From the NCBI GenBank assembly GCA_032161045.1, contig JAVHTH010000006.1: DNA of 64,000 nucleotides. One strand, 5' to 3'. This document shows, piece after piece, positions 18,201 through 26,100 of this stretch. Source of the DNA: Fervidibacter sinensis (GTDB lineage: Bacteria > Armatimonadota > Fervidibacteria > Fervidibacterales > Fervidibacteraceae). A program made the position numbers and the translations under genes. Under the pieces are notes generated by a model that saw only the letters and a program-made list of their open reading frames with translations, did no database searches and had not been told where the DNA came from. Within the stretch, counting starts at the first letter, position 1; the number at the start of each line of letters is the position of its first letter.

Positions 18201-18806
18201 ACGAACGCAGCGATAAAGCGGCGTTAACGCCACCCCACTACCGCTTCGTGGCTCATCACGAACTTCAAAAACTTCGCCGATAACTTGGTCCTTAGCGAGT
18301 GTCAACCTCAGCCGATATGGGCGCTCGTATTGCCAATCAAATCCGCCCGTATCGGTCTCAGTCGTCAATCGCGTTGGGTCTTGAGTTTCAGCAAGCCATA
18401 CTCCGTCAAACATCTCGTGCAGTTCAGCAAAATGCTTTTTGCCTTGGTCGTCTGGGGATTCAACAAGTGCGACATGCCAATAATTGCGCTCGTCAAGGAA
18501 AACACCAACGCCGGCGATTTTCCAACCAGTGCTGATGGCTTTGTGGACTGTGACGGTCGCTTCAACAGTTAGGATGCGTGCAAGTGGCGATTTAATGAGG
18601 ACTGCGTAAGCGCGACCCGAAGGAATTTCGGCAACCAATTTCCCATCGCGAACTTCAAACCCGATATGATTGACCTCCCAATTGGGTTCGCCAGCGCTGC
18701 CAACGGGATAGCGGGAGAAGTCGTCGGAGAAGCGGAAAACTTGCGCCGAAGAGAACACAAAAACAAACGCAACGATCACGACCGTTAAACTTGTCAACCT
18801 CCACAT
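15234..18806 (-). CDS. large secreted glycoside hydrolase-like protein (clan GH-A type, agarase/GH42-like)
   Basis: Encodes 1190 residues with a signal peptide (LTVVIVAFVFVFSSAQ). Residues 25-220 look like a LamG-type beta-sandwich. A barrel domain starts near 260 with WLIDPNGYPTLSIGTDHVNY, an arrangement typical of beta-agarase/GH42-related proteins. YFLDNELEWWG (near 414) and IIVTEWSFPAL (near 580) fit the acid/base and nucleophile glutamates of clan GH-A. A CARDB-like beta domain follows (about 680-760), then a long C-terminal beta-rich part. Two heptamer arrays are translated in-frame as GRGTGDE-type peptides near residues 945 and 1003. The substrate is unknown. The 3' end overlaps nikR by 27 bp tail to tail. 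Confidence 0.75.
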   Translation of the reverse strand: MWRLTSLTVVIVAFVFVFSSAQVFRFSDDFSRYPVGSAGEPNWEVNHIGFEVRDGKLVAEIPSGRAYAVLIKSPLARILTVEATVTVHKAISTGWKIAGVGVFLDERNYWHVALVESPDDQGKKHFAELHEMFDGVWLAETQDPTRLTTETDTGGFDWQYERPYRLRLTLAKDQVIGEVFEVRDEPRSGSGVALTPLYRCVRRLDNRAVTFGRPMLDCDGFVASFDDVTVEVSEVAKEPPKERKTYPPFVSRPFPHAPRPRKATGFFRTEQINGVWWLIDPNGYPTLSIGTDHVNYFVHWCEKLGYAPYHENVKRKYGSEEAWAKEAVRRLLSWNFNVLGANNSVKARYQGLAHTEFIAFTDFTGTADIVPRVHWTGFPDVFDPRFERFCDLRAKQRCAPNRDDPWLLGYFLDNELEWWGKSGRPWGMAEEAWKKPPERACKQALVRILRDFYRGDVGAFNEDFGTNFTSFDDLLRSQEPAQPRTERGQKALMAFVREAAERYFRITAQAIKKHDPNHLNLGCRFAWDAPEPAWEMAGKYCDIVTVNLYPRIDLERGVVLAIEEHLRKRYEICKKPIIVTEWSFPALDAKDSQGRPLPCKHGAGMRVDNQAQKAKCYAIMQRTLFSLPFIVGSHYFMWVDEPALGISSTFPEDSNYGLVNEADEPYPELTAMATKVNAQMVALHAGQTAELSAANKGTYILVSNTGKVAATFTLAIWVNGKRFDEKVTLKPGATRIIRPTQFKSPTPGATYIRVVCDPEEEVPERNKSDNVAEMVLLPSQAPKFEPPILTPQQARLLYRPVGILVKNPTEFLLRNIPITVTGENIRNFLESATLFEIFVCGQRVSSVYASVWQATERGWNPIHFQFAFSRKWLDTIAFQVPELPPHSAVLFWLTYGSPKIVTSSNLVPANLVRRTENGYEILMDRLRLVKDEPDGDAFDRIYWRDTGRGTGDEWIELGSFTPLIFQVVAGQNLWVRPDRVEKFEVVEIGPARLVVDITFVKGRGTGDEGRVITEVGKGGKFEPLKAEPQPFRCAYRFTFFPQQPFFFVQCLWVENIGKHEWQWRGYYHYTLSRIGGNAGDDEVGGPNVPNYWLAFASWRDPNLQVHYGVFPLQEDERLSVYFWKDEGGGQHPDCHRRLELTLKPGQRWQPKEPEPVVAVFATRETDDNPRPWSELIQTLRVWSKIGVKVH
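15778..15805 (-). repeat. heptamer array, GGGACNN type, 4 units, inside a gene
   Basis: On the coding (minus) strand four 7-bp units occupy 28 bp, all variants of GGGACG plus a variable base (AGGGACG, CGGAACG, GGGGACG, AAGGGCG). They encode GRGTGDEGR within the C-terminal part of the glycosidase-like protein. Confidence 0.7.
15950..15977 (-). repeat. heptamer array, GGGACNN type, 4 units, inside a gene
   Basis: Minus-strand units GGGACAC, AGGACGA, GGGACGG and GGGATGA, 28 bp in all, encode DTGRGTGDE in the glycosidase-like protein. It lies 144 bp from the other array in the same gene. Confidence 0.75.
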
Positions 18807-18883
18807 GAAACCTCACACTCCTTTGTTGAACTTCAACCGTTTTCCAATTTTGGCATCTTCGCCTCACCATCGCTTCTTTTTCA

Positions 18884-18908
18884 GAGGGCATGCCTCTGGC
18901 GTGCCGAA
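18884..18908. repeat. hairpin related to the GAGGGCGAGGCTCCTGCC family
   Basis: GAGGGCATGCC then TCTG then GCGTGCCGAA has the same build as the GAGGGCGAGGCTCCTGCCGAGCC repeats near 32.7 kb and inside the gene at 32943-37151: a purine start, a GC stem, a CTG loop and a GAA/AAA tail, but with a different stem sequence. Confidence 0.45.
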
Positions 18909-18916
18909 TTTTTCTC

Positions 18917-18981
18917 GTAGGGCAGGGTTTTACACCCTGCCGACGAATTTTCTATCGGCGCGGTGTAAAACCGCGCCCTAC
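18917..18981. repeat. GTAGGGC palindromic element, copy 1
   Basis: A 65-bp element that begins GTAGGGCAGGGTTTTACACC and ends GTAAAACCGCGCCCTAC, giving near-complementary ends and an internal CAGGG...CCCTG hairpin. A second copy follows after an 18-bp spacer, and further copies lie at 31060-31121 and, as a half element, at 41816-41841. Confidence 0.75.
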
Positions 18982-18999
18982 ATTGAGCCGATTTTCTTT

Positions 19000-19062
19000 G
19001 TAGGGCAGGGTTTTATACCCTGCCGACAAAATTTTTCGGCGCGTTGAAAAACCGCGCCCTAC
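19000..19062. repeat. GTAGGGC palindromic element, copy 2
   Basis: Tandem copy of the element at 18917-18981 with a few changes (ACACC to ATACC in the left arm, one base less in the spacer). The flanks are also duplicated: both copies are followed by ATTGAGCC and ATTTTC, so the duplicated unit is about 83 bp. Confidence 0.75.
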
Positions 19063-19179
19063 ATTGAGCCAATTTTCATCTCGGCTCGGCAGGAGTTGAA
19101 CCCTCCGAAGTTGTCAACGAAGCATTACACTTTTTTGCGGTCACAGGAAGGAAACGGCTGGAAGGAGCAGTGGGACTTG

Positions 19180-19920
19180 ATGGCTCAGCCAGAACGAATT
19201 GCTATCAGGTTGCGAGATGTTTGGAAAGTGTTCCGAAGTTACCGCACAATCCCGAGAACTTTGAAGGAAGCCTTTTTGTTGTTCGGGAGGTGGAAGCCGG
19301 CAGAAGTGACCGCGTTGCGAGGTGTCAACCTTGACATCTACTTTGGCGAATTAGTCGGGATAGTCGGGCGAAATGGCTCCGGCAAGACCACTTTGCTGGC
19401 GACGATTGCAGGTATTTACCAGCCGACAAAAGGCTCAGTTGAAACATTCGGGCGAGTGGTCGCTTTGCTTGGAGTCACAGGTGGATTTCATCCAGAATTG
19501 ACCGCCGAGGAAAACCTGCTCTTTGTCGGGACGGTTCTCGGCGTGCCTTTGATTGAGATGCGTCGGAGATTGCCAGCAATTTTTGAGTTCGCCGAACTCA
19601 CCGGTTACGAACAAGCCCCTATGCGGACATATTCGCTTGGGATGATCGTAAGGCTCGGTTTCGCTTTGGGGATATACACTGACGCTGACATCTTCCTCGT
19701 TGACGAACAATTACAAAGCACCGACGCTTCCTTTCAAAACAAAGCGTTGCAGGCTCTCAAGGAATTGAGGGAGCGAGGGAAAGCGGTCGTTTTGGTCACC
19801 CACGAACTCCATTGGGTGACTCAAATTGCGACGAGGGCAATCTGGCTTGACAGGGGCAAAATTATGGCTGACGGAAAGCCGGAAGAAGTTGTCAACGCCT
19901 ATTTGATGTCAAGTCGGTAG
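19180..19920 (+). CDS. ABC transporter ATP-binding protein, Wzt/TagH type (polysaccharide export)
   Basis: About 246 residues of the ABC-2 polysaccharide/teichoic acid export ATPases. The long N-terminal loop (FRSYRTIPRTLKEAFLLFGR) before the first strand is typical of this group. Walker A is GRNGSGKTT, the signature is the degenerate TYSLGM usual for Wzt/TagH, Walker B is IFLVDEQ, and the switch His is in VTHEL. The C-terminal glycan-binding domain of Wzt is absent. ATG 19180 or TTG 19177 (nine bases after AGGAG) may start it. No ABC-2 permease or glycosyltransferase gene lies nearby, so its partner must be encoded elsewhere. Confidence 0.85.
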   Translation: MAQPERIAIRLRDVWKVFRSYRTIPRTLKEAFLLFGRWKPAEVTALRGVNLDIYFGELVGIVGRNGSGKTTLLATIAGIYQPTKGSVETFGRVVALLGVTGGFHPELTAEENLLFVGTVLGVPLIEMRRRLPAIFEFAELTGYEQAPMRTYSLGMIVRLGFALGIYTDADIFLVDEQLQSTDASFQNKALQALKELRERGKAVVLVTHELHWVTQIATRAIWLDRGKIMADGKPEEVVNAYLMSSR

Positions 19921-19939
19921 CCGAAAAACCTGCCATCAC

Positions 19940-20917
19940 TCAAACTACCGCTCCGGGCTCATCAAGGGACGGAGGCAACCGTTCAAGCCACTCTTTCGGT
20001 CGGACGAGCCAAGGGCATTGTTCTGTCAAGTCCACGAAGGAGTCAAGAAGTTCGTGGAACATGAGCGCTTTTGTCACCAACCAAGTCTTTTCTGCCCGAT
20101 AAGTTCGCCCCCAACCGCCGTCCGAGTATTGTAAGCCAGCCAAAACGGGCAAAGATTTGGCAATTTGCCACCTCGCTTCAGGTGCCGGACAAACTCCCAA
20201 ACCGAACAAAACGGCAAACGAAGCCTCAGGGAAAGCGAACCACTCCCCTTGCTCGCTTTGGTGTTCCGCGAACCACTCAAGCAGTTTCTCAATTGCGACC
20301 TTGACGATCAAACTCTCGTGGTGACTTATGCTCAATGCGTGTATAGCGTGGACCGCACATGACCTGCAGCAGATTGTTTTGCTCTCAGCGATTTGTCTCG
20401 CAACCCAAATAACAGCCCTTTTAACCCAACTGCTTTCTTTGTCCCATCTCAGAACGCCACAAAGGACAAATGCAGTTACACCAACCGCCATCGGCGGGAA
20501 CCTCAGTTCCTCACCCCAAACGCTCGGGTAAGCAGTTGGGACTTTGGGCAATTCAAGCAAACTCCCGTCGTAATCTTGCCTTCCGTGCAACCATTCAAGG
20601 GCTTTTTGAATTGCGGGATGGTCACGGGGAGCACCAAGTTCTGAGAGTTGAAGGAGCCTCAAACCGGTCCAACCAATGGAACTCCTAAAACCGCCGCGAG
20701 GATATTGCTCGCTCAGAATCCCCTTAATCAACCTCTGCCTTAGCGGTTCGTCACGCTTGAGTTTCAACCCGAGCAAGTTTCTCCTCGCTGCAACCCCTGC
20801 CCAACTTTCATGTCGCCACAAGAAAGCGAAGGGATGGCGTGGCTTCTCTACCACAAGTTTTTGCACCCATTTCAAACGCTCATAAGGGTTCGCCCATTGA
20901 CGCCAAAAATTTTCCAT
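19940..20917 (-). CDS. unknown protein resembling alpha/alpha-toroid (prenyltransferase-repeat) proteins
   Basis: Encodes about 325 residues, no signal peptide. The repeated pattern of a helix pair followed by G-G-W or D-G-S (YPRGGFRSSIGWTGLRLLQL, HGRQDYDGSLLEL, QYSDGGWGRTY) is that of prenyltransferase/squalene-oxidase repeat toroids. The catalytic DxDD motif of squalene-hopene cyclases is not visible, so enzymatic activity is doubtful. The start is uncertain: ATG 20917 has GGGAG only one base upstream. It converges on the Wzt-type gene, 19 bp apart. Confidence 0.5.
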   Translation of the reverse strand: MENFWRQWANPYERLKWVQKLVVEKPRHPFAFLWRHESWAGVAARRNLLGLKLKRDEPLRQRLIKGILSEQYPRGGFRSSIGWTGLRLLQLSELGAPRDHPAIQKALEWLHGRQDYDGSLLELPKVPTAYPSVWGEELRFPPMAVGVTAFVLCGVLRWDKESSWVKRAVIWVARQIAESKTICCRSCAVHAIHALSISHHESLIVKVAIEKLLEWFAEHQSEQGEWFAFPEASFAVLFGLGVCPAPEARWQIAKSLPVLAGLQYSDGGWGRTYRAEKTWLVTKALMFHELLDSFVDLTEQCPWLVRPKEWLERLPPSLDEPGAVV

Positions 20918-20953
20918 GCTCCCAACCCGAGCGCTTTTGAGCACTCGCCTTTC

Positions 20954-20988
20954 GCGTTGCGCGTTCAGCGTTGAGAGTTGCGCGTTGT
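20954..20988 (+). repeat. heptamer array, GCGTTNN type, 5 units
   Basis: Five 7-bp units in the gap between two minus-strand genes: GCGTTGC, GCGTTCA, GCGTTGA, GAGTTGC and GCGTTGT. Five fixed bases plus two variable ones, the same design as the GGGACNN arrays but with another core. Confidence 0.7.
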
Positions 20989-21001
20989 CAAAAGAACAAC
21001 T

Positions 21002-21997
21002 TCACAAAATTTCACGCAGTAAGGCAGGGTCAATGTTACCACCCGTCACAACACAAGCGACGACGGAGTTCGGTTCAACAACGACCTTGCCCGAAAGCAA
21101 AGACGCCAACGCCGCAGCACCCGCAAGTTCTGGAACCAACTTTCCGAACTTAACAATCTCTCGCGCTGCCTCTTTCATCTCGTCATCGCTGACGAGCACC
21201 AATGGCTCTTCAAGGAGTTCCCGAACAATGTAAAAGGGGACGATTCCGGGGCGCGAAACCGCTATGCCTTCAGCCAAGGTATTGACCTCGGGCAAAGTCA
21301 CCACTTCGCCGACGGAGAGGGAAGTTGTCAATGCAGGTGCGCCTTCCGACTCAACGCCGATGACCCTGAGGGAGGGTTTAAGTTGTTTTGCGGAAATCAA
21401 AGTCCCGGCAAGCAAAGCGCCGCCGCCCACTGGCACCACGATAGTGTCAACTTCGGGTTCGTCCTCCAAAATTTCCCAAGCGATCGTCGCTTGAGCAGCA
21501 ACAACCCAAGGGTCATCAAAACTCGGAGCGTAAACGAGTTCGCGTTCAGCAGCAAACGCTTTCGCGAAATCTTCGGATTGAGCGTAAGTTTCGCCGAAGC
21601 GAATTAAACGGGCACCCATCGCTTTTATGGCTTCCGTCTTGACATTCGGCGTTCTTTCTGGGACGACGACCCATGCCTGAATCCCAAATTTACGGGCAAG
21701 GAAAGCAATACCTTTGCCGTGATTTCCCGTTGAGGCACAAACTACACCCCGCTGCCTGACTTCCTCAGGGACGCTCATTAACTTGACAAGCCCGCCACGA
21801 ATTTTGAATGCCCCTGTCCATTGGAGGTTTTCTGCTTTGAGCAACAACCTGAAGCCAAGCAACTCCGAAAGTTCTGGAACTTCAATCAACGGCGTCCGGC
21901 GCAGGTGCTGACGAATCCAACTTCTCGCCTGTTGAACCATCCGCCATGTGACTTGCCCTATTGCAGCACCGAACGCAAGTTCTGACTTCTCCGCCAT
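21002..21997 (-). CDS. threonine/serine dehydratase-like PLP enzyme
   Basis: About 331 residues of the fold-type II PLP enzymes that deaminate threonine or serine. The PLP lysine lies in GAFKIRGG, the substrate loop is ASTGNHGKG (usually SSGNHA), and the glycine-rich phosphate loop is VPVGGGALLAGT. The C-terminal ACT regulatory domain of biosynthetic IlvA is absent, so this is the short catabolic-type form. ATG 21997 is chosen because GGGAGAG lies about ten bases upstream, so the longer start at 22042 is not supported. It could also belong to a related group such as serine racemase or the hydroxyectoine-linked EutB proteins. Confidence 0.8.
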   Translation of the reverse strand: MAEKSELAFGAAIGQVTWRMVQQARSWIRQHLRRTPLIEVPELSELLGFRLLLKAENLQWTGAFKIRGGLVKLMSVPEEVRQRGVVCASTGNHGKGIAFLARKFGIQAWVVVPERTPNVKTEAIKAMGARLIRFGETYAQSEDFAKAFAAERELVYAPSFDDPWVVAAQATIAWEILEDEPEVDTIVVPVGGGALLAGTLISAKQLKPSLRVIGVESEGAPALTTSLSVGEVVTLPEVNTLAEGIAVSRPGIVPFYIVRELLEEPLVLVSDDEMKEAAREIVKFGKLVPELAGAAALASLLSGKVVVEPNSVVACVVTGGNIDPALLREIL

Positions 21998-22088
21998 AAA
22001 TTGCTCTCTCCCTTGCAAATGGATTTCCATCGCCGCAAACAAAAATGTAGCGTTGGCTTAAAGCCGGTGCTAATCCCTTTTCAAGTCA

Positions 22089-22616
22089 TCACTTCTGACC
22101 GCGCACTGTCCAGACAAGGTGGCGAAGTTCGGGCAAGATGAGTTTTTGAAGGGCAAGTCGGCAAGCGTTTGGTGAGCCGGGCAAACAAAAAACGATCTTT
22201 CCGTTGGCGACACCGGCGAAAGCCCGACTCATTATTGCTGCACTCTTGATTTCGCTGTAACTCAGCGACCTAAAAAGTTCGCCGAAACCTTCAAGTTTTT
22301 TGTCAAGGAGCGGTTCAATCGCTTCAACCGCCACATCCCTCGGCGACAACCCTGTGCTGCCGGTTGTGATGACGGCATCAACTTCCTCGTCGGTTAACCA
22401 CGAAACCACGACTTTCCGCACTTGCCAAACATCGTCGCGGACAATTTGGTATCGGACTACGGAGTGACCTTCAGCGCTCAACAGGCTGCGAATGAGTTGA
22501 CCGCTCGTGTCGGTCTCTTCCGTCCTCGTGTCGCTTATCGTCAAAACCGCACACTTGACGGACTTTACAGCCTCGGCATGCGTTCGGTGAAGTTCATGCG
22601 AATGCTTTTCAGACAT
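22089..22616 (-). CDS. moaB: molybdenum cofactor biosynthesis protein MoaB/MogA family
   Basis: About 175 residues with the MoaB/MogA fold: CAVLTISDTRTEETDTSGQLI, VDAVITTGSTGLSPRDVAVEA and FCLPGSPNACRLAL are the molybdopterin-binding loops. These proteins adenylylate molybdopterin before metal insertion. ATG 22616 has GAGGTG eight bases upstream, so the longer ORF to 22727 is not used. It follows the phosphatase gene by 61 bp. No other molybdenum-cofactor genes are in the window. Confidence 0.88.
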   Translation of the reverse strand: MSEKHSHELHRTHAEAVKSVKCAVLTISDTRTEETDTSGQLIRSLLSAEGHSVVRYQIVRDDVWQVRKVVVSWLTDEEVDAVITTGSTGLSPRDVAVEAIEPLLDKKLEGFGELFRSLSYSEIKSAAIMSRAFAGVANGKIVFCLPGSPNACRLALQKLILPELRHLVWTVRGQK

Positions 22617-22677
22617 TTGCGGTTCACCTCGCGTTTTGATGGCTTGAAAGACACTTTGAGTTGTCCAAAACCCGACG

Positions 22678-23136
22678 CTACATTTCCCCAACCGATTTTG
22701 CGACTTTCTCCAAGACTTTTTCCACAAGCCTTAGAATCTGGTCGCGGACTTGGCGATAAGCGTGCCGTGCGGTTCCGTAAGGGTCAGGAACTTCCCCTCC
22801 CTCCCCAACGAATTCGGGCAAAGTGAAAACTTTGCCCACCGCCTCAGGTGCTTTCACAATTATCTGCCTTTTCTGCCACTCTTCCATTGTCAAGATCAAG
22901 TCTGCCCAGTCAATCAAATCCCAATCCAAAGGCTTGGAGCAATGCGATTTGGCGTCAATGCCCAACTCCTGCAAAACAGCAATTGTCTCTTCAGTTGCAG
23001 GCTCACCGTGAACTGCCCAAAGACCTGCAGACTTGACCTCAAGTTCAATTCCTCGTCGGTGTGCCAACTCTCGCAACAAAAACTCTGCCATTGGGCTTCG
23101 GCACAAATTGCCGGTGCAGACGAACAGAATTTTCAC
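22678..23136 (-). CDS. low-molecular-weight protein tyrosine phosphatase (or arsenate reductase-like)
   Basis: Encodes 152 residues beginning MKILFVCTGNLCRSPMAE, which contains the C-x5-R-S phosphate-binding loop of this family, and carrying the acid motif VPDPYG near residue 117. Bacterial members dephosphorylate tyrosine kinases of polysaccharide export or arginine-phosphorylated proteins, and a few reduce arsenate. The nearby Wzt-type ATPase makes a polysaccharide link possible but not proven. It lies between the kinase gene (59 bp) and moaB (61 bp) on the minus strand. Confidence 0.85.
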   Translation of the reverse strand: MKILFVCTGNLCRSPMAEFLLRELAHRRGIELEVKSAGLWAVHGEPATEETIAVLQELGIDAKSHCSKPLDWDLIDWADLILTMEEWQKRQIIVKAPEAVGKVFTLPEFVGEGGEVPDPYGTARHAYRQVRDQILRLVEKVLEKVAKSVGEM

Positions 23137-23195
23137 GAACTATCACCCCTGCGCAATTTGGGGAAATTTTCTTCGGTTGGGTAAACTGGCAGCAT

Positions 23196-26100
23196 TCAAT
23201 GAGGCATTGAGATTTGCTCCATCAGTGTGCTGAAAGTGTCGCGCCAAGCCTGCATGGCGATGGGCTTCTGTAGGACGGTGAAAATCCTCAGTTCCTGAAT
23301 TTCCTGATGTGGAACGAAATCGCCCCAACCTGTCATTAGGATAATGGGGAGGTCCGGGAATTTCTCGCGAATTCGTTTCGCCAATTCTATGCCGTTCATG
23401 ACAGGCATGCTCAAGTCAGTGACCACAAGATTGAAGGTTTCTCGCTGCAAAATTTCCCACGCTTCTTCGCCGTGACGGGCAGTCGCAACTTCCATCCCCA
23501 GCCGCTGAAGTTGAGCGGTAACAGTTTGCATAACGAGGAACTGGTCTTCCACCACCAAAACTTTCCAACGAGGGAATTCGGCTTTAACAGGCGGTGCAGG
23601 TGCGCCCGGAACAGCGACAGGTTGAACAAGGGGCAAAGTGACTGTCACGGTTGTCCCTTCCATCGGTTGACTCCTCAAAGTTATGCTCCCGCCGTGAACA
23701 GTTATCGTGGCAAGCGCTGTGCTCAAACCGAGCCCTACTCCTTTTTCGCCCTTCGTGGTGAAGAAAGCCTCAAATGCTCGTCGCTGGACTTCCTCAGTCA
23801 TTCCGATGCCGTCGTCAATGACTCGCACAATGATGTGCTTGGGAGTGCACTCGGTTGCGATGCAAATCAGTCCCTCGCGTTTGCCCGTCACTTTTGCCTT
23901 CTCAATAATCGCGTCGGCAGCGTTGATGATGAGGTTGATGAAGACCTGCCTCAATTCCGCCGGTATGCCTTTCGTCATCGCAGGTTCTTCCGCAAAATGA
24001 GTTTCAACTTTGATCGTCACACCTTCAGCGAGGGCAGCATCCTGCCACCGAGAGCGAGTGATAGCAATGGCATCTTGCAGTAACTGGTGGACATCAACGG
24101 TCGTTTGGACACCGACAGCGGTTGTCCTGTAGAAACTTTGAAGCCTTCGGATAATATCGGTGGCGTATTGGACGGAGCGGTAAATTGTATCGGCGATTGT
24201 TTGAGCCTCTCCTTCCGTCATCTGCCTGAGCAAATCCGCACCACCGAGGATGGGCGAAAGCGCATTGTTCAAGTCGTGGGCGATGCCGCTCGCCAATTCT
24301 CCCAAAGTCCGTAACCTTTCAAGCCTCAGGATTTCGTGTTGTCGCTGCCGTTCTTCGGTCACATCCCTAAGCACCCACAGTTGCCCCATGAGCGAGCCGT
24401 CGGGCAACCAAACTGGAACGCAATATCGCTCCAAAACACATTCAGGTGATGTCAAGGTCAGAGTGTCAAAAATTGGCTGGGTTGGGTCTTCAAAAGCAAG
24501 GTCAATCGCTTCTTTCATCGCAACTGGGTCGGTTGCCCGCTGAATCAAAACATCCACCATTTTGGAAACATGTTGGTAGCGAAGTTGCTCAGCGGGAATT
24601 CCGATCAAGTCCCCAAACCTGCGATTGACATCGTCCAGCCGACCATCAGGAAGGACAAGGGCGACACCTTCAAGCACGGCATCAAATATGACCGACAACT
24701 GTTGAGCCAACTCCGTTTGGCGACGCAGAAGTTGACTTCTCTCCATGACCACACCCAGTTGGGCAGCAAGGGTCTGCAAGAACGAAAGATGGCGCTCATT
24801 GAACGCACCAAGTTTCTGCGACTCCAAGTTGATTACTCCGACGACTTCCTTCCCGATTTTGATCGGCACGCAAAGTTCGGAAAGTGTGCCTGAGCGTCCA
24901 GCGAAGTAGTAGGGGTTTGTCCTAACATCTCGCTCCAACACAGGCTCTCCAGTTCGCGCAACATATCCCATTATCCCGACGGATGTGGGAAGTCTGACCC
25001 CAAGTGGAAAGTCTGGAGGAGGAGCAGGGTGAGTGGCTACGAATTCTAAATGCTGTTTGTCCTCTGTCAAGAGCGAAACGCTCACGGAATCGCAAGGGAG
25101 AATGGATGGCAATGCTTCAACTAAAGATTGGGCAATTTGTTTGAGTTCAGCACCAGATGCCGCTTCCAAAATCAGGCGATGCAAAGTTTGGGTCTCGCTC
25201 AATTGATGTTGAATTTGCTCGCTGAGCCACAGGTTCTCAAGAGCCAAACCGACCAAATTACCAAGTGTCAAGAGCAATTGCACCAATTCGTCCTGAGGCG
25301 ACAAGAAACGGCAACTGTCGCGAAAGTCAACGGCGATAGCGCCCACGACACCACTATGCCCTTTAATCGGGATGATGGCGTTGCCGAATTTGAGATGTTG
25401 ACCTTCAAGGGCTTGTTGCCATAACTTCCTCTCAATTTCGCTCGTTTCGTTCAGTGGGTCGTTGGTGACGAACATACTCAGTCGCCCAAGCAACACATCA
25501 CCCAAAACGGTTTCGCCTTCCCTGATAGGCTGTGGAAGCCATTCAACTTCTTGCCACTGAACGCCTTCTGGTGGAGAAATCGCCTCCCTCACAACTCCGT
25601 CGGGGAATCGGATTAAGATGGAAAGCCTATCAACTTCAAGCACCTTGAGACCTTTGTTGATTGTGGCAATCACATCTTCCAGCGAACGCGCTGCCAACAA
25701 GTCAACACTGATTTGTAACAGCCCTGCCCGCAACCCTTCTTGCTCTTTTTCCATTTCATCGCGCAAAAGTGCGTTAAGCGCTATTGCCAATTGTTCCGCC
25801 AAACTGTCAAGGAAGGCGATGTGACTTTCGTTGAAACCTTCTAACTGGCGACTTGAGAAGTTCAATGTGGCTTTGAACCTTTCAGGCATGGGGAGCGGAT
25901 AGACGAGCGCGGAGCGAAAGCCCTGCTCTAACAACCACGCTTCTGCAGGGAATTCAGCCTCATCAAAACATGGTCGCAATATAGGTTCCCCAGTTTGCAT
26001 CGCCTTTTTCGCTGCCCCATGATGAGCGAACGGTTTCACTTTGTGGGCTTCCCAAACAGCGCCGTCGTTCCAGACGACATACAACCATTCGCGATTGGTT

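Larger units (their letters stand above)
18807..19176. other. non-coding gap filled by palindromic repeats
   Basis: Between two divergently oriented genes there is no plausible ORF. The segment holds a GAGGGC-type hairpin (18884-18908) and two tandem GTAGGGC elements (18917-18981 and 19000-19062) followed by the same ATTGAGCC tail. I see no convincing promoter for either neighbour here. Confidence 0.6.
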
